Part shown: piece by piece, positions 40,601 to 42,500 of the stretch
Position numbering within the stretch: position 1 is the stretch's first letter
How the letters are laid out: each line of letters opens with the position of its first letter
Notes under the pieces: model-generated
The model's input: the letters and a program-made list of their open reading frames with translations, nothing else
What the model was told of the DNA's origin: nothing
The model's database searches: none
Origin: Prorocentrum cordatum
Taxonomy: Eukaryota > Sar > Dinophyceae > Prorocentrales > Prorocentraceae
DNA: 42,500 nucleotides
Reading direction: 5' to 3'
Assembly: GCA_963575745.1 (NCBI GenBank)
Contig: CAUYUJ010006302.1
Location: 410,334-452,833 of the forward strand
Program-made: the position numbers and the translations under genes

Positions 40601-41271
40601 GAATGGTCAGAATGGTTATCGGAACGCCACGTCGGCGGACGACACCCTCACCCACACCACGCCCTAACCCAGAGACGAGCCAAAGCAATGGGCACGACAC
40701 CGGCGACACTGTGACGACCGACAACGACACCAGCGAATCAGACGTATGCAGCAACCCACCTACCGACCACGACGACCCTCAGGACTACGACAGCGAAGAG
40801 GCGACACAGCCGGAAGCGGGGCCCGACGACGGTATTGAGCCATGGTCGGAATATATTCAGAGGAGCACACGGATTGCGGAAACAATGATGCTCAAGCACG
40901 ACATACCCGACGTGCTACACATACAACGACGGATGGTTTGGCGATGGGCAACCACTGTGGCGAACCACCCTACGACACGCTGGACACAGCGAGCACTAGG
41001 ATGGGATCCAAACACCAACGCTAAGCAACAAGGGTGGAGACGGCATGGAGGCCAACATAAACGTTGGGAGGATGACATCCGGAAGTTCCTACATACCTTA
41101 AACGGGAGTACTTGCGACGACGACGACAGCGATGGGCAGGGAGACATTTTGGCAGCGACTGCTCCCCGACAACACGAGCACAACAATACCGACGACTTGC
41201 GATGGATTCGGGCTGCCGCGCATGCTGATTGGTGGAGAAGACATGAATCCACTTATGTTTCACAGCATTGA
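37603..41271 (+). CDS. LINE ORF2: APE endonuclease and reverse transcriptase
   Basis: 1222 residues from the first in-frame ATG (37603). The frame is open from 37405, just after the ORF1 stop. The N-terminal 125 residues are Ser/Pro-rich. Endonuclease: HKNVRS (Asn140), INETW (Glu166), GVAILLHK, ADFNAQ (Asp273, Asn275), YDYIFVD and SDHK (Asp381, His382); all expected catalytic residues are present. Reverse transcriptase core from about 667: VIPKAGD..NYRPI, AGFRPGRGTRDH, AVDFKKAFD (Asp749), GTKQGDPLS, RFADDILLV (Asp855, Asp856). Then YLGQAITF, TYGAETWTL, an acidic low-complexity linker and a Trp-rich C-terminus (RRMVWRWATTVANH, KRWEDDI) as in RTE/L1-like elements. It nicks the target and primes reverse transcription. 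No RNase H domain. Exact clade not decided. Confidence 0.9.
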   Translation: MCPSLSSDPSPSHHSRPCPAPPPTGGGGRGKYSTIDSDFPKASLRFHGASAGSANQPTGTIPSSTISTTELGIQRPVRDPQSHRPLCRSSGGGRADYSNFDGDVPACLLHPPTLSRQPSPTPPATSDDISNNHLVIIHKNVRSMDRIEELLRDVGGYHWDAILINETWRTTRQEIWITADGHTFAGSGNDSRCHGVAILLHKRWGRYMREFRAITPRLATMTLKRGRIRLQLISAYFPHAGYTDVHIQHMYDGIGAVLKEARVSKIRTILAADFNAQVGAQRRIVERPQDDQTSSDDVSSRFVGPHGFGDENSRGQWLRHWVTQQKLAIASTFFRKPPDKQIAYTTTKGKPRQYDYIFVDRTLLPMCINAEASNIADLNSDHKAVVLHIRFPIQSNGDTKRSSRHPPSTNDSCSKQWTRVNFDDYQQHLGRQLQPGALPTDPEELCHAIEKSPCDSMTRGGTKTASTQTAAAAAARSVEQAHNDSIVSGLIKQRQNIPTADTATRKAISKAIRQQLRRQKRADRRDRINTILGQYKGLKHMRSTKTRRKKTLILEMTGTDGTKQTTRQGIADTFADFYAQLYASDARCTSPAVDSEPQQITPFTTKELKMAISQLKGGKAPDTTGIRSEMLRQPGPELENALLQLYNTIIQPNAPTPANWRKTVITVIPKAGDLTNPQNYRPICTIPMLYKLFSRLLYIRLLPTLDQQQPDDQAGFRPGRGTRDHLFTFNILRERAAEWNRTLWIAAVDFKKAFDTVEHDSLWTALLHQGVSSGYVDLLRRLYHVQTAVVRTDATSKSFNLSRGTKQGDPLSSLLFNALLQHVLKPVIQDWQRRNRGVQLGVTDISILTNLRFADDILLVSQSLPNLKAMLSDLIASARPHGLELHPTKTKVLTNQSRHRARLVRVADTDIEVLPHTGTIKYLGQAITFHDAIATELKHRIRAAWACFSSYRQELTSRHYPLGNRLRLYRGTVIPTMTYGAETWTLTEPLKQQLRRTQRRMVRMVIGTPRRRTTPSPTPRPNPETSQSNGHDTGDTVTTDNDTSESDVCSNPPTDHDDPQDYDSEEATQPEAGPDDGIEPWSEYIQRSTRIAETMMLKHDIPDVLHIQRRMVWRWATTVANHPTTRWTQRALGWDPNTNAKQQGWRRHGGQHKRWEDDIRKFLHTLNGSTCDDDDSDGQGDILAATAPRQHEHNNTDDLRWIRAAAHADWWRRHESTYVSQH

Positions 41272-41390
41272 GTTGTTATTTTCCATATCGAGGCCACGGC
41301 CTCCACCGCCGCGCCCTAACGGGCGCGCGCGGGCGCCCATGCGGCGCGCGCGCGGATCCGGCGTTCGTTCGTTCGTTCGTTTAAGAACGA
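41272..41390 (+). other. LINE 3' UTR with stem-loop and TTCG run
   Basis: GC-rich (GCGCGCGCGGGCGCC) with a perfect 7-bp stem and TAAC loop at 41310-41327. The TTCG repeats at 41363-41381 are followed by AAGAACGAAACG, which can pair back with the repeat. Confidence 0.55.
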
Positions 41391-42380
41391 AACGTCCCCC
41401 CTTGAACAGGGTTGGACAGGGACTGGGGCGGCTCCTCCTATCCTGTGAGCCGACCCCACCAGGCGTGGAAGAAGCCAGATCCCCAAACAGCTGAGCGAAC
41501 TCGGATCGTGACTCATCCGAGGCAACATAAGCTTGCTTCGCTCTCTCCTTCTTCGCCGCAGGCGCATTGCACCTGGGGAGATGAGGGAGGAGAGACGGGG
41601 TGTCTGCGGAAGTTTAGGCGGGAGCCCTCAAGAACGAGTTAAGTGCCGAGAGCCTGACTTTCGAAAGCGCATGAGGCGACCGCAATGTGTTATCCACGGC
41701 ACGCCAAGAATTGTTGCGCCGCTGAAAACAGATGGTCGTACATTTGAGCTCGCAATGGCAACATCACTCTCTGTGCCAGCACTCTCTGCAGCTGGCATGC
41801 ATGATGCGTTGGAAGCTGTCGCAACGTATCCTTCAACCTGCTGGACAACACTTTGACGGACAAGCGGACCATGTGTTCCAATCGGAAAACGCTAATCATC
41901 CATGGAGGTTGGAGGCTCAGAAGCAGGGCGACCAGGCGAGAGACCTTTTGCAGTTTGCGGCCTGACCAGCCTTTGCCTGAGCACCCATGGAAAAGTATCG
42001 CAGCGAAAGAGAAGCATTTGATCGACGCGAGGAGACCGTTCAAAGCCTGATGCCCATCTGCCCGAGGCTCGCTTCACGCCCCCGTCAACTTATGCGCGCC
42101 CCGATGCCCTTCGGAGAGCAGCCAGCCTCCCTCGTTGACTCGGTGATCATCTGTAAATGAAAATGATTTGCTTCATGGACGGGCTGGATTCACCAGCAGT
42201 CTGAGTTCTGCCTTACGGGTCATCTTACGCCAAGTGCGTCCACATGAGATTCGACCACACCTATTGTAGTGACACCGTTTATGTTGAGTAGTCGGGATTG
42301 CAGTCTCATGCCTGCTTCCCTGCAAATGGAATGATGGCGAAAGACATGCTGATAACCTCGTTATTCGACTTGGAGTGTGC
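41391..42380. other. Unassigned sequence
   Basis: No gene is supported. Frames of 60-117 codons overlap on both strands. One plus piece (GTPRIVAPLKTDGRTFELAM, near 41700) looks somewhat protein-like, but stops and shifts follow and I recognise no family. Confidence 0.4.
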
Positions 42381-42494
42381 CCCCTTGGGCTGTCTCGCAG
42401 CCCGCGCCGACGAAGTGCTGCAGCTGGTGCCCGTCGTTGAACTTGGACTTGGCGTAGCTGCAGCCGCCGCCGTCGTAGATCTCATGGATGCAGC
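42381..42494 (-). CDS. Probable exon of an unknown minus-strand gene
   Basis: On minus, CCTCAG|GC provides an acceptor and GGGG|GCACAC a GC-type donor, the same donor style as in the Mei2-like gene. The 114-base interval reads CIHEIYDGGGCSYAKSKFND then GHQLQHFVGAGCETAQG. Almost every codon ends in G or C and the residues look like real protein (Tyr, Phe, Cys, His without repeats). The frame has a stop only beyond the donor (42361-42363). I do not recognise the family. The neighbouring exons would lie right of the window and left of 42380. Confidence 0.45.
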
Positions 42495-42500
42495 CTGAGG

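Larger units (their letters stand above)
36241..41390 (+). mobile_element. Complete-looking DinoSL-bearing LINE
   Basis: A non-LTR retrotransposon: 5' UTR 36241-36426 with DinoSL, ORF1 36427-37404, ORF2 37603 (or 37405)-41271 and a 3' UTR with stem-loop CGCGCCC-TAAC-GGGCGCG (41310-41327) and a (TTCG)n run (41363-41381). The 5' limit is where similarity to the second copy starts. The 3' limit is a guess: the tetranucleotide run may be the tail, as no poly(A) is present. I found no target-site duplication. Both reading frames are free of stops and the catalytic motifs are intact, so it may be or recently have been active. Confidence 0.85.

Noticed and set aside
41988-42161. Short plus frame starting MEKYRSEREAFDRREE
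   Set aside because: Only about 57 codons, mixed codon ends, no recognisable family and no supporting signals.

Overview
The window looks like nuclear DNA of a dinoflagellate. The strongest evidence is two exact copies of the 22-nt dinoflagellate spliced-leader sequence (DinoSL) at 33833-33854 and 36269-36290, each followed by partial relict leaders. A split gene with GC-AG introns, G/C-ending codons in the supported exons, a generally GC-rich sequence and very little gene content agree with this. No bacterial operons, rRNA, tRNA or CRISPR arrays were recognised.

Layout. 1-10 kb holds almost only repeats: a 12-bp satellite, a 90-bp tandem array with a displaced partial copy at 8.77 kb, a 1.6-kb composite module present twice (3731-5364 and 6651-8323), and an 83-bp dispersed unit array. 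10.2-23.2 kb contains a plus-strand gene whose exons (10213-10320, 12032-12158, 17942-18078, 23136-23211) join in frame into a Mei2-type RNA-recognition motif. Its 1.7-5.8 kb introns are full of foldback/MITE-like elements, a candidate decayed LTR element and blocks shared between introns. 23.3-27 kb is simple-sequence and satellite DNA.

27.2-36.2 kb contains a 1.88-kb segment present twice, nearly identical (27227-29110 and 34363-36240). Between the copies lies a heavily decayed minus-strand non-LTR reverse transcriptase with an RNase H remnant (about 29.9-33.7 kb). The second copy sits between a 560-bp 5' fragment of a LINE (33805-34364) and an apparently complete copy of that LINE (36241 to about 41390).

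The complete LINE has a 5' UTR carrying DinoSL, an ORF1 with coiled coil and RRM-like domain, and an ORF2 with APE endonuclease and reverse transcriptase whose catalytic motifs are all present. ORF1 and ORF2 share a reading frame, separated by one UGA stop, and ORF2 has no ATG for its first 198 bases. The last kilobase is unannotated except for a probable minus-strand exon at the right edge (42381-42494).

The protein-level story is therefore a putative Mei2-like RNA-binding gene next to a retrotransposon that appears to have been trans-spliced and re-inserted more than once. The rest is repeat DNA, in which most long open frames are by-products of tandem repeats.
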